From an uncultured Bacteroidales bacterium (GTDB taxonomy: Bacteria > Bacteroidota > Bacteroidia > Bacteroidales > Muribaculaceae): a DNA stretch of 44,943 nucleotides. Below are positions 1 through 7,351 of the stretch, piece after piece (position 1 is the first letter of the stretch; each line of letters begins with the position of its first letter). Location of the stretch: assembly GCA_947573135.1 (NCBI GenBank), contig CANPDU010000027.1:1-44943 (forward strand). Reading direction: 5' to 3'. The notes below the pieces were generated by a model. It did no database searches, was not told where the DNA came from, and saw nothing but the letters and a program-made list of their open reading frames with translations. Position numbers and translations under genes: made by a program.

Positions 1-39
1 ATTGATAGACAAAGAACTTAACCCCTGCCGAGATAAATC

Positions 40-55
40 CCACCGGGGTCACAAA
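40..55. repeat. 16-base direct repeat, left copy
   Basis: The 16 bases CCACCGGGGTCACAAA are repeated exactly at 3360-3375. Both copies are followed within about 30 bases by a Rho-independent terminator, and both sets of downstream bases share AAATCAAG. The copies bracket the AAA-HEPN-HicAB gene group, so they could be attachment-site-like ends of an inserted segment or the 3' ends of two related RNA genes. The sequence does not decide between these. Confidence 0.6.
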
Positions 56-76
56 GCCAAACGGCAAAATCAAGCA

Positions 77-110
77 AATCGCTGAAACTAAGACAGTTTC
101 AGCGATTTTT
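77..110 (+). terminator. Rho-independent terminator
   Basis: A perfect 13-bp stem (77-89 with 95-107) with a 5-base loop is followed by a T run ending at 110. It would end a transcript entering from before the window. Nothing else is seen between 111 and 250. Confidence 0.8.
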
Positions 111-252
111 GTATTGCCCCTATCCGGCAGAATAAAGCATATTGTGGGTCAGCGGATTTTCTAGGTGGGTGGCTTGGGTGGATCAATAGTATAGTCTTGT
201 AATTGTATTCATGGCTTTGGTTGCTCAAAATTGATAATACCCGCGTCGAAGT

Positions 253-332
253 TGAATAAAAAAGCCTTATTTTATTCAGTACAGTGATTTAATCGAATAA
301 AATTCGCTATATTTGCAGTCTAAAACAGACTG
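253..332 (+). promoter_or_regulatory. Promoter and operator-like repeats of the ATPase gene
   Basis: A Bacteroidetes -7 box TATATTTG lies at 308-315; no good TTG -33 box is seen. Upstream, TGAATAAAA (253-261) is inverted at 270-278, and GAATAAAA recurs near 295. A second inverted repeat, CAGTCT (316-321) with AGACTG (327-332), covers the expected transcription start and ends two bases before the ATG. The predicted leader is only about a dozen bases. The repeats look like operator sites; the binding protein is unknown. Confidence 0.55.
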
Positions 333-334
333 TA

Positions 335-1573
335 ATGAAAACAACCATACTCAATCAGCGGGCGGAGCGCGACGAATTATTGTCGCGTCCTTATCAGCAA
401 CGCCATACCAAGTATGATGCTGACGAACTTTTGCAGAGCCCGCTTATCAAACTTATAACCGGCCCTCGCCGCGTAGGTAAATCAGTTTTTGCCCTGCTGA
501 TGTTACAAGGCAAGAATTTTGCCTACCTAAATTTTGACGATAATCAGTTGCTTGAAAAATGGGAGGAGGATCTGGCAATGTCAGCACTTGATGATGTCTA
601 TCCTGATTATGACTTCATGCTGCTTGATGAAATTCAGAATCTTCCGGATTGGGATTTATGGGTGAGCAAGCTCTATCGTCGCGGAAAGAATCTGATAATA
701 ATCGGCAGTAATGCCAATATGTTGAGCAGTGAAATGGCGACAGTGCTGACCGGGCGTTATCTCCAGATTGAGATGTTGCCTTTCAGTCTTGATGAAACCA
801 TGAGGTGGAAAAATATCAGTCCAGACCGCGAGGAACAGGCGGCACAGGCAATAATGCTGGCTGATGACTATATGCGAAACGGCGGGTATCCTGAAACAAT
901 CCATTCCCGTAGCATAACCAAAAGCTATCTTTCCACACTATTTGATTCAATCCTGCTGAAAGATGTCGCCCAGCGTCACAAAGTAAGGAACACAACCGAC
1001 CTATACAACCTTGCCACCTATCTGTTGTCAAATTTCTGCAATCCGATTTCAGTCAACGAACTTGCCGGTGAACTGGGTATGTCAAGTGTGGCGACTACAA
1101 AGAAATTCTGCGACTATCTCAACGAGCCTTACCTGTTCTTCTATTTGCCACGCTTCAACAACAAGTTGAAACTGATGAACAAGGCTCCGAAAAAGGTATA
1201 TGTCGTTGACAACGGCTTTGTGCAAAGCACAGTGTTCAATCTAAGCGAAAACCTCGGCCGCTTGTTGGAAAATCAAGTATTTGTCGAACTTCTGCGTCGT
1301 GGCTATATTCCCGGTCATACGCTGTTCTATTACCGCACCCGCAACTATAAAGAGATAGATTTTGTCACTCGTAAAGGTGCGAAAGTAGAACAACTGATTC
1401 AAGTTTGCTACGACATGACCTCCGAGAAAACCCGCAAACGCGAATTCGACGCTCTCGTCGAAGCCGCCGAAGAACTCCACTGCGACAATTTGCTTGTAAT
1501 CACCAACTCGCAAGAAGAAAAAATCGAGTGGAAACGAACCGCAATATTGGTGACATCAATACAAAATTTCTGA
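335..1573 (+). CDS. AAA ATPase with DUF4143 domain
   Basis: This 412-residue protein has a Walker A motif GPRRVGKS at residues 43-50 and a Walker B motif FMLLDEIQ at 94-101, typical of the AAA_14 family. The C-terminal half has the DUF4143 pattern: VVDNGF followed by a conserved LLENQVF segment, then EIDFVTRKG, which resembles the core of a PD-(D/E)XK nuclease-like fold. Such two-domain ATPases are very common in Bacteroidales, often in variable regions, and have no settled function. The start is fixed by the -7 box at 308-315. The gene precedes the HEPN-like gene by 23 bases on the same strand, so the two are probably cotranscribed. Family assignment is firm; any defence or regulatory role is inference from the neighbours. 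Confidence 0.85.
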   Translation: MKTTILNQRAERDELLSRPYQQRHTKYDADELLQSPLIKLITGPRRVGKSVFALLMLQGKNFAYLNFDDNQLLEKWEEDLAMSALDDVYPDYDFMLLDEIQNLPDWDLWVSKLYRRGKNLIIIGSNANMLSSEMATVLTGRYLQIEMLPFSLDETMRWKNISPDREEQAAQAIMLADDYMRNGGYPETIHSRSITKSYLSTLFDSILLKDVAQRHKVRNTTDLYNLATYLLSNFCNPISVNELAGELGMSSVATTKKFCDYLNEPYLFFYLPRFNNKLKLMNKAPKKVYVVDNGFVQSTVFNLSENLGRLLENQVFVELLRRGYIPGHTLFYYRTRNYKEIDFVTRKGAKVEQLIQVCYDMTSEKTRKREFDALVEAAEELHCDNLLVITNSQEEKIEWKRTAILVTSIQNF

Positions 1574-1596
1574 TACTAAACTATTTGCAATAGAAT

Positions 1597-2442
1597 ATGA
1601 GTGATTTTTCATACGAGCTTCCAAATGAGGATGGATTTTTTAATGCAGTTATGACAGTGTTAGGAAACGATCCTAAATATAGTAATAAAAATTACTATAA
1701 TATCTTACGAGAGGGATATTGCGAGATTTCTGCGACAAGTAGTTACTCTCAAAGAAGATGGGATGCCATGTACACTATTGTGAATTTCTATATTCCTCAA
1801 GATAAATTTGGTGCAAATGCTTCTAATCTTACTGATATTAAAGATGTTTTACTAAAAGTGAGCAGATCAGTAATGCCTCCAAATGCAGGGTATGATGTTA
1901 TGGAGATTAACATTTCTCCTAATTTAAATACCGCAAGAAATAATATTTTAGAAGAAGTTATTATTGCTACAGACCAAGCTAAATTGGATATTCTTTCGGA
2001 CGAAATTAAGCAGAAAGGTAAAGAAATGTCCGAATTATATGTGACACTTTATTGTGTCGAAAATTCATTGCGAAACTTTATTGATACGATCCTCTCAAAC
2101 GCCCTTGGAGAGAATTATTTTCCTCTTATAGCTGTTCCATCGGATATTGCAAAAGGAATTAGCACGAGGAAAAAAGAAGAGAAACAAAATAAGTGGTTGC
2201 CACTTCGTGGTGATAAAGATATCTATTACTTAGATTTTATAGATTTGGCCAAGTTAATTCAGAATAACTGGGAGTTTTTTAAAACGTACTTCCCAAGTCA
2301 AGGCTGGATATCAACAAAGATAGAGGAGCTTTACAAGGTTCGATGCTTAATTGCACATAATAGCTATGCCGGAGACGATGAGAAAGATATGGTTACTCTG
2401 TATTACAAACAGATTGTTAAACAAATAGGAAGTCATAAATAG
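1597..2442 (+). CDS. Hypothetical protein with C-terminal HEPN-like (Swt1-type) domain
   Basis: This 281-residue protein has no signal peptide or membrane segment. Its C-terminal half is helical and ends with RCLIAHN, in which R249 and H254 form the RX4H signature of HEPN ribonucleases. The preceding segment, with a long helix (ELYVTLYCVENSLRNFI) and a WEFF...W region, resembles the HEPN domain of Swt1-like proteins. The N-terminal 120 residues are not recognised. The gene is clearly more AT-rich than its neighbours, with many AAT, TTA and ATA codons, which suggests recent transfer. It lies between the DUF4143 ATPase and hicAB. An RNA-cleaving toxin or defence effector is plausible, but no partner is identified. 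The HEPN call rests on the motif and fold-like pattern only. Confidence 0.6.
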   Translation: MSDFSYELPNEDGFFNAVMTVLGNDPKYSNKNYYNILREGYCEISATSSYSQRRWDAMYTIVNFYIPQDKFGANASNLTDIKDVLLKVSRSVMPPNAGYDVMEINISPNLNTARNNILEEVIIATDQAKLDILSDEIKQKGKEMSELYVTLYCVENSLRNFIDTILSNALGENYFPLIAVPSDIAKGISTRKKEEKQNKWLPLRGDKDIYYLDFIDLAKLIQNNWEFFKTYFPSQGWISTKIEELYKVRCLIAHNSYAGDDEKDMVTLYYKQIVKQIGSHK

Positions 2443-2540
2443 GAATAATTACGGCTTAACAAACTTTTATGGTTTCAAATCCTTGCTGCCAACTGCTACC
2501 TCGTTATTCCCCACCTTCACGAACTTTCCTATTCACATAT

Positions 2541-2571
2541 TTGTTTTGCAACTAAAATTTAGTTACTTTTG
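2541..2571 (+). promoter_or_regulatory. hicAB promoter with palindromic operator
   Basis: A TTG -33 box (2541-2543) and a TACTTTTG -7 box (2564-2571) are separated by 20 bases. The spacer holds a perfect 7-1-7 palindrome, AACTAAA-A-TTTAGTT (2550-2564), whose last base is the first base of the -7 box. A ribbon-helix-helix antitoxin such as HicB would be expected to bind such a site and repress its own operon. Confidence 0.65.
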
Positions 2572-2588
2572 TGCTAAGATAAAACAAC

Positions 2589-2843
2589 ATGGGAACAAAA
2601 GAAAAACTGATAGCCCGGTTCTCGGCTCTCCCCAATGACTTCACATGGGAGGAAATGAGGCGTCTGCTTGTCGCTTTGGGATACGTTCCGGGCAACAAAG
2701 GTAAGACTTCCGGATCCCGCGTAATATTCAAAGGTGATGGAATGAAGCCGATAATGCTTCACAAACCGCATCCGGGAAATATCATCAAAGGGTACGTTAT
2801 GAAACAGGTTTATGATTATCTTAAAAACGAAGGACTGATATGA
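2589..2843 (+). CDS. hicA: HicA family mRNA-interferase toxin
   Basis: This is an 84-residue HicA-type protein with the dsRBD-like fold pattern: an N-terminal helix, GSRVIFKG at 42-49, then LHKPHPG (57-63) and a C-terminal helix. HicA toxins cleave mRNA and are held inactive by HicB. In the classical family the catalytic histidine sits in a GSHxxF motif. Here that position is arginine (GSRVIF), as I recall for a Bacteroidetes branch of the family, so H58 or H61 may act instead or the protein may be weakened. The stop codon overlaps the hicB start (ATGA, 4 bases), which fits a toxin-antitoxin pair. The start lies about 18 bases after the -7 box, giving a very short leader. Confidence 0.85.
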   Translation: MGTKEKLIARFSALPNDFTWEEMRRLLVALGYVPGNKGKTSGSRVIFKGDGMKPIMLHKPHPGNIIKGYVMKQVYDYLKNEGLI

Positions 2844-3178
2844 ATACATTGAAATATAAGGATTTTATCGGCTCGGTTGCATTCAGCGAGGCCGACGGCG
2901 TATTTTTCGGCAAAATCGAAGGCATTGACGGACTTGTGAATTTTGAGGGCGAAAGCGTAGCCGAACTCACCAACGCCTTTCAGGAGGCGGTTGACGATTA
3001 CCTCGCCTATTGCGCCGAAGAAGGCATCGAACCCCACAAAAGCTATTCCGGCTCGCTGAATGTGCGCCTAACTCCCGATATCCATACCCGCGTGGCATAT
3101 CTTGCCAAACAAGCAGGGGTTTCAATCAATTCTTTCATACGCACTGCCGTTGAAAAGCAGATTGCCGCCATGCTCTGA
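2840..3178 (+). CDS. hicB: HicB family antitoxin
   Basis: This is a 112-residue antitoxin. The N-terminal part (about 1-65) has the partial RNase H-like HicB fold (DGVFFGKIEGI, then SVAELTNAFQEAVDDYL). The C-terminal part (about 72-110) is a ribbon-helix-helix DNA-binding domain (LNVRLTPDIHTRVAYLAKQA, then INSFIRTAVEKQI). It should neutralise HicA by direct binding and repress the operon at the palindrome in 2550-2564. It is translationally coupled to hicA by a 4-base overlap. Confidence 0.9.
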   Translation: MNTLKYKDFIGSVAFSEADGVFFGKIEGIDGLVNFEGESVAELTNAFQEAVDDYLAYCAEEGIEPHKSYSGSLNVRLTPDIHTRVAYLAKQAGVSINSFIRTAVEKQIAAML

Positions 3179-3206
3179 TCGTATGATATTTTAACGCCAT
3201 AGATGC

Positions 3207-3236
3207 TTGGTAATCGGCGAAAAAGCATTAACTTTG
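3207..3236 (+). promoter_or_regulatory. Promoter downstream of hicB
   Basis: A TTG (3207-3209) and a TAACTTTG -7 box (3229-3236) are 19 bases apart, a good Bacteroidetes promoter. No open reading frame follows before the terminator at 3383-3410, so it probably drives a non-coding transcript. Confidence 0.6.
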
Positions 3237-3359
3237 CAATACCCCAATGGAACAATGGGGAAGAACATTGAAATAGTGTCGTGTGCAATTCGTGAACAAC
3301 GGATATGACGGCATTGCAATATTCTGAATACTAATTAGTTACAACGATATACCTCGGTT

Positions 3360-3375
3360 CCACCGGGGTCACAAA
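3360..3375. repeat. 16-base direct repeat, right copy
   Basis: Exact copy of 40-55. Together the two copies delimit a 3.3-kb segment holding the ATPase, HEPN-like and HicAB genes. In this copy the repeat forms the 3' arm of a hairpin that begins at about 3352. Confidence 0.6.
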
Positions 3376-3382
3376 AATCAAG

Positions 3383-3410
3383 TAGCCGGCAAACCACCGG
3401 CTATTTTTTT
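3383..3410 (+). terminator. Rho-independent terminator
   Basis: Stem TAGCCGG (3383-3389) pairs with CCGGCTA (3397-3403), followed by a run of T to 3410. Confidence 0.75.
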
Positions 3411-3484
3411 GTCCTGTCGCAACTCTGCACCACGCGCCCCGAAAAAGTTGACTGAAATATTATGCCTCTTTTGTGGTGGCATAT

Positions 3485-3515
3485 TTGCACATATGTGGTA
3501 TATTCTATATCTTTG
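3485..3515 (+). promoter_or_regulatory. Promoter of the membrane-protein gene
   Basis: TTG at 3485-3487 and TATCTTTG at 3508-3515 are separated by 20 bases. Transcription should start near 3522, about 25 bases before the ATG at 3547, which rules out the longer reading frame starting upstream. Confidence 0.7.
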
Positions 3516-3546
3516 CCGTGAACAATACATTATCGCACAGCTTATT

Positions 3547-4017
3547 ATGAAGTGTCAAAATCTCAAATACGTTTTATCGGCCTTTTTGCTTGCCGTCCCG
3601 TTTGCAGCAAGTGCCAACATGGTTTGGCCGTCGCTCTATATTGTCGGGCAATATTATTCATGGTATGTGATACTTGCCGGCTTATTGATTGAAACAATTG
3701 CAGCACATATCTTTAAAAAAACTTCGTGGATAAAGTCTTTTGGAATAATGTTGGCTACTAATGCCATATCAGCGCTTATCGGACTGTTGCTTATTCCACT
3801 AAGCGGTATACTTGTAGAATTTCTGACGATACCTTTTGGTGGGGGTACATTTCAGTTGTCTCACTGGATACTCGATTACTTATGTGTTATGCTGGCAAAT
3901 ACCTGTATTGAGGGACTGGCATTGAACTTGATATTTAAGTACCCTTTTAAAACAAACTTTTGGTGGCTCCTGGGAGCAAACGCCATCAGCGTTATCATTT
4001 GCGTCTTTGTCCCCTAA
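3547..4017 (+). CDS. Small integral membrane protein of unknown function
   Basis: This 156-residue protein is almost entirely hydrophobic. An N-terminal segment resembling a signal peptide (LSAFLLAVPFAASANMVWPS) is followed by about four membrane helices, the last ending in VIICVFVP at the C-terminus. The frame stays open further upstream, but the promoter at 3485-3515 places the real start at 3547. The sequence pattern, with an early NMVWPS and helices separated by short loops, is seen in small predicted membrane proteins of Bacteroidales. No catalytic or binding motif is visible. It stands alone, convergent with the acetyltransferase gene. Confidence 0.7.
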   Translation: MKCQNLKYVLSAFLLAVPFAASANMVWPSLYIVGQYYSWYVILAGLLIETIAAHIFKKTSWIKSFGIMLATNAISALIGLLLIPLSGILVEFLTIPFGGGTFQLSHWILDYLCVMLANTCIEGLALNLIFKYPFKTNFWWLLGANAISVIICVFVP

Positions 4018-4110
4018 ATATTAATGGATGCCACGACATCCATCATGGTCATACTTCCCATACTCTCCCGTTTCCTATTATAGGCAATTCCGGAGCATTT
4101 TGTGGTGCAG

Positions 4111-4716
4111 TCAGGACTGATTTATTTTTCGGATCGGTTTGGCGGGATTACCGGCAACAATAGTGAGGGGTTCGACATCTTTGGTTACCACGCTTCCGGC
4201 GCCGATTACCGCTCCTTCGCCGATTGTCACACCTGGTAGTACGACAGCATTAGCCGCGATCCAGACATTGTCGCGGATGGTTATAGGCTCAGAACGCATT
4301 ATTCCTGAATTGCGCTTTTCGGCGTCGAATGCATGGATTACTGTACACAATGTGACATTGGGCCCGATAAACACATTGTCGCCTATTATCACAGGAGCTT
4401 CATCGAGAATAGTAAGGTTGAAATTGCCGGTGAAATTCTCGCCGATCTCAATGTTGAAGCCGAGATCACACAAAAATGGACTGTGAACCACAAATTTCGA
4501 ACCAATTTTCCCGATTATCTCGCGGATGATTGCTTCGCGTTCGTCACGAAGCGACGGGAGGGTCGCATTAAGCCGGAAACATAGATCTTCGCATCGACGG
4601 AGAGCATCGCCGATGGTCTCCTGAAATCCGTTCATCCAGTCGCCTGATCTTAAATAGTTAAAAACCGGAAGATTTTTGTAGGTCATGGTTGCTGCGCATT
4701 TGCTTTCGGGGTTCAT
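4111..4716 (-). CDS. Sugar O-acetyltransferase of the hexapeptide-repeat family
   Basis: This 201-residue protein resembles maltose/galactoside O-acetyltransferases and NodL. These transfer acetyl groups from acetyl-CoA to sugar hydroxyls using a left-handed beta-helix. An N-terminal helical region (about 20-70) is followed by hexapeptide repeats from about 85 (IEIGENFTG, VIIGDNVFIGPNVTL, NVWIAANAVVLPGVTIGEGA, VIGAGSVVTKDV) and the typical end IVAGNPAKPIR. H128 in TVIHAFDA is the likely catalytic histidine. The ATG at 4716 overlaps the manA stop in a 4-base ATGA, so it is probably translated by coupling to manA. The longer upstream reading frame is overlap with manA. The acceptor sugar is unknown. 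Confidence 0.85.
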   Translation of the reverse strand: MNPESKCAATMTYKNLPVFNYLRSGDWMNGFQETIGDALRRCEDLCFRLNATLPSLRDEREAIIREIIGKIGSKFVVHSPFLCDLGFNIEIGENFTGNFNLTILDEAPVIIGDNVFIGPNVTLCTVIHAFDAEKRNSGIMRSEPITIRDNVWIAANAVVLPGVTIGEGAVIGAGSVVTKDVEPLTIVAGNPAKPIRKINQS

Positions 4717-5693
4717 ACGTGTGCTCCGAGTGCTATGCCGCATCCCGACAGGACGATTTCTGATGCATAAGCCGGTATTAGAGCTGTATGGCCGGCTGTG
4801 ATGGTTCGGCTGTTGCCGTCGGCACATATTGTGACCGATCCGTCAGTGACAAGAATTACAGTGAATGATCCGTGGTCGGTAGATAGTTTGAAAGGTTGTT
4901 TGCCGTCAAGCTGTATGTAGTCGACCTCGAAACGGCGACTGCTGACAGCATTTACTGTCGAACGGTCGAATATGCGTGCGGTTGGTTCGATATGGTGCGG
5001 GAATGTGAAGTCAATCGCTTCGCGAGCCTGTCTGATATGCAGCTGGCGTGGTTTTCCAAACGGGTCCTTGCGGTTATGGTCGAAAATTCTGTAGGTTATG
5101 TCGCTTGCTTCTTGGATTTCGGCTATAAGATTGCCTGAACCCATTGAGTGTATAGTTCCTGTCGGGATAAAATAGAACTGACCCGGTTGTGAAGCGTATG
5201 AAGCGATGTAGTCCATTATTGATCCGTCGGGGTTGTTTTCGTCGAGGGTCTCGGGACTGAGTTTTTTTGAGAGTCCGCAATATATGCGGGCTCCTTTTTT
5301 CGCGTCAATGACATACCACATCTCAGATTTCCCGCGTGAATTGTGAAGTCTTTGCGCCATATCATCGTCGGGATGAACCTGAAGTGACAACATGTCGTGA
5401 GCATCAATAAGCTTGATAAGCAATGGAAATGTGTTGCCGTAAAGGTCTATTGACCGTTGTCCTAACAGTTGTGAACCATAAGCAGCGGTGAGTTCAGATA
5501 TGGTCAATCCTTTGTGCGGACCATCAGCAACGACCGATTCGTGGCCTTCGACCGGTGATAGTTCCCAGCTTTCGCCTATATCGGATGCCTCGACAGATTC
5601 ACCCTTTAACCGGGATATCTGTTGACCTCCCCAAATTACAGACTTGTAAATAGGTTCAAATATGAGTATTTTGTCAAGCTGTTTTGTTGTCAT
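4713..5693 (-). CDS. manA: Mannose-6-phosphate isomerase, class I
   Basis: This 326-residue enzyme interconverts fructose-6-phosphate and mannose-6-phosphate, feeding GDP-mannose synthesis or mannose use. The cupin metal site is visible: Q105 and H107 in SLQVHPDD, E124 in GKSEMWYVI, and H182 in GTIHSMG. The length matches the short bacterial class I form. The start at 5693 is set by a promoter ending about 27 bases upstream; the frame remains open further upstream but that part is not conserved-looking. The acetyltransferase follows with a 4-base overlap, suggesting linked action on mannose-derived sugars. Confidence 0.93.
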   Translation of the reverse strand: MTTKQLDKILIFEPIYKSVIWGGQQISRLKGESVEASDIGESWELSPVEGHESVVADGPHKGLTISELTAAYGSQLLGQRSIDLYGNTFPLLIKLIDAHDMLSLQVHPDDDMAQRLHNSRGKSEMWYVIDAKKGARIYCGLSKKLSPETLDENNPDGSIMDYIASYASQPGQFYFIPTGTIHSMGSGNLIAEIQEASDITYRIFDHNRKDPFGKPRQLHIRQAREAIDFTFPHHIEPTARIFDRSTVNAVSSRRFEVDYIQLDGKQPFKLSTDHGSFTVILVTDGSVTICADGNSRTITAGHTALIPAYASEIVLSGCGIALGAHV

Positions 5694-5719
5694 ATATACA
5701 CTTTGTCGGAGAGGTTCTG

Positions 5720-5750
5720 CAAAGTTACGGTTTATGCGCGGATTATGCAA
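5720..5750 (-). promoter_or_regulatory. manA promoter
   Basis: On the minus strand, TTG (plus 5748-5750) and TAACTTTG (plus 5720-5727) are 20 bases apart. Transcription should begin near 5713, about 20 bases before the manA ATG. Confidence 0.75.
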
Positions 5751-5890
5751 ATTAAGGCTATCGCGTTTTGTCCAAAAGTTTGCCGGCAAAGGAGATTGTT
5801 AAAAATAATAAATTATACAGATCGGCTCAACTTTTCTGATGAGAAGTTTGTCTTATATGTACAGAACAGCAGAAAACGAAATAGAATTAG

Positions 5891-5959
5891 TTTTTTCATA
5901 GGATTAGATTTTAAGGTTTTTAGCAAGCGCGGCAGTCGTGAGACTGCCGCGCTTGTTTT
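5891..5959 (+). ncRNA. Divergent third copy of the leader-GTGA-terminator unit
   Basis: The leader TTTTTTCATAGGATTAGATT and the following TTAAGGTTT (5891-5919) match the two better copies at 11361-11394 and 19690-19730. They are followed by a 15-bp stem (5923-5937 with 5942-5956), a GTGA tetraloop and a short T run. The closing GTC-GTGA-GAC is the same as in the other copies, but the rest of the stem is different in sequence. No TAnnTTTG box is seen at the matching upstream position, so this copy may be decayed or driven by another kind of promoter. It sits tail-on against tyrS and could also act as a stem for that gene's 3' end. Confidence 0.45.
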
Positions 5960-5981
5960 GGGTATATGTTCGGGAAAGTGA

Positions 5982-7274
5982 TTATTTCGCAATGATCAGA
6001 TAATAGTTTTTCTTGCCTTTCTGTACGATGATGTATTTGTCGTTAAGGAGCATGTCGACCGATGCCGGAGCATAAGCATCGGTGACTTTTTCTTTATTGA
6101 TTGCGAAGCCTCCCTGTTGGGCAAGTTTGCGCATCTCGCCTTTCGAGGGGAAAACCTGCGCGCGGTCAACGAGAAGATCGGCGAGTTTGATGCCGTCGGC
6201 GATTTCCTGACGGCTCACTTCAAATGTCGGCACGCCTTCAAAAACGGCGAGCAGAGTCTGTTCGTCGATTTTGTGGAGCGTCTCGGCGGCCTTATTGCTG
6301 AACAGTATCTGCGAAGCCTCGACTGCAGCCTCATAATCCTCGGCGGAGTGTACCATAGTCGTGATTTCTTTTGCAAGGCGTTTCTGGAGCGGACGCTGTC
6401 CGGGATCGGCTGCCTGTTGGGCGACGAGATCTTCGATTTCTTCTCTGCTGAGTTCGGTGAAGATCTTGATATATTTCTCGGCGTCGGCATCCGACACATT
6501 GAGCCAGAACTGATAGAATTTGTATGGCGACGTGTAGCGCGGATCAAGCCATACATTGCCGCTTTCGGTCTTTCCGAATTTGCCGCCGTCGGCCTTAGTT
6601 ATAAGAGGGCAGGTGAGTGCGTAGGCCTCGCCGCCGTCAGTGCGTCTGATCAGTTCGGTTCCGGTTGTTATATTGCCCCATTGATCCGAGCCGCCGAGTT
6701 GCAGACGGCAGTTCTTGTTGCGGTAAAGATAGAGGAAGTCATAGCCTTGAAGCAGCTGATAAGAGAATTCGGTGAACGACATTCCTTCACGGTCTTCGCC
6801 TGAAAGACGCTTTTTGACGGAATCCTTGGCCATCATATAGTTGACTGTGATCAGCTTGCCGATTTCACGGATAAAGTCGAGAAATCCGTAGTCTTTCATC
6901 CAGTCATAGTTGTTGACGAGTTCGGCGGCGTTAGGTGCGTCGCTGTCAAAGTCGAGGAACTTAGAAAGCTGTTTTTTGATGGCCTCCTGATTGTGACGCA
7001 AGGTCTCTTCATCGATAAGTTTGCGCTCCTGACTCTTCATCGAGGGGTCGCCGATCATGCCGGTCGCTCCTCCGACGAGTGCGATAGGCTTGTGGCCGGC
7101 ACGCTGGAAGTGTTTCAGCATCATTACGCCGACAAGGTGACCAATGTGGAGGCTGTCGGCTGTAGGGTCGATGCCGAGGTAGGCCGTCGTCATTTCTTTT
7201 TTCAGTTGCTCTTCGGTGCCGGGCATGACAGTGTGGATCATGCCGCGCCAGGTAAGTTCTTCTATAAAGTCCAT
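5982..7274 (-). CDS. tyrS: Tyrosyl-tRNA synthetase
   Basis: This 430-residue class I synthetase attaches tyrosine to tRNA-Tyr. It has the HIGH motif at 43-46 (LHIGHL), a KMSKS-type loop KFGKT at 232-236, the tyrosine-binding segment [13 protein letters not shown] and GGSDQWGNI. An S4-like domain occupies the C-terminus. The start at 7274 ([11 protein letters not shown]) fits the promoter at 7309-7340; the upstream extension in frame is not part of the family. Length is normal. Confidence 0.96.
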   Translation of the reverse strand: MDFIEELTWRGMIHTVMPGTEEQLKKEMTTAYLGIDPTADSLHIGHLVGVMMLKHFQRAGHKPIALVGGATGMIGDPSMKSQERKLIDEETLRHNQEAIKKQLSKFLDFDSDAPNAAELVNNYDWMKDYGFLDFIREIGKLITVNYMMAKDSVKKRLSGEDREGMSFTEFSYQLLQGYDFLYLYRNKNCRLQLGGSDQWGNITTGTELIRRTDGGEAYALTCPLITKADGGKFGKTESGNVWLDPRYTSPYKFYQFWLNVSDADAEKYIKIFTELSREEIEDLVAQQAADPGQRPLQKRLAKEITTMVHSAEDYEAAVEASQILFSNKAAETLHKIDEQTLLAVFEGVPTFEVSRQEIADGIKLADLLVDRAQVFPSKGEMRKLAQQGGFAINKEKVTDAYAPASVDMLLNDKYIIVQKGKKNYYLIIAK

Positions 7275-7308
7275 TGAGGTAATATTATTATTCTTAAATT
7301 TTAGAGTG

Positions 7309-7340
7309 CAAATATACGAATAACTCGAGAGTAAAGCCAA
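7309..7340 (-). promoter_or_regulatory. tyrS promoter
   Basis: On the minus strand, TTG (plus 7338-7340) and TATATTTG (plus 7309-7316) are separated by 21 bases. It lies about 35 bases before the tyrS start. Confidence 0.7.
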
Positions 7341-7351
7341 ATTTATTTGGG

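Larger units (their letters stand above)
3243..3411 (+). ncRNA. Candidate small RNA after hicAB
   Basis: Between the promoter at 3207-3236 and the intrinsic terminator at 3383-3410 lie about 165 bases without an open reading frame. They contain a 5' hairpin (CCCCA at about 3242-3246 pairing with TGGGG) and a second hairpin, CCTCGGT with ACCGGGG around 3352-3368. The 3' arm of the second hairpin is part of the 16-base direct repeat. This could be a stand-alone small RNA. Its family is not recognised and it has no clear cloverleaf or tmRNA features. Confidence 0.4.

Noticed and set aside
1-55. The first repeat as the 3' end of a tRNA
   Set aside because: The bases before CCACCGGGG do not form a T-arm with TTC in the loop, and no cloverleaf can be drawn; the second copy pairs into a simple hairpin instead. 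The true left context is outside the window.
3409-3546. Upstream extension of the membrane-protein frame
   Set aside because: It would start inside the terminator tail and before the promoter at 3485-3515; the extension is cysteine-rich and not signal-like.
6117-6803. 228-residue frame on the plus strand opposite tyrS
   Set aside because: Antisense shadow of a strongly conserved synthetase gene; no promoter and no family match.
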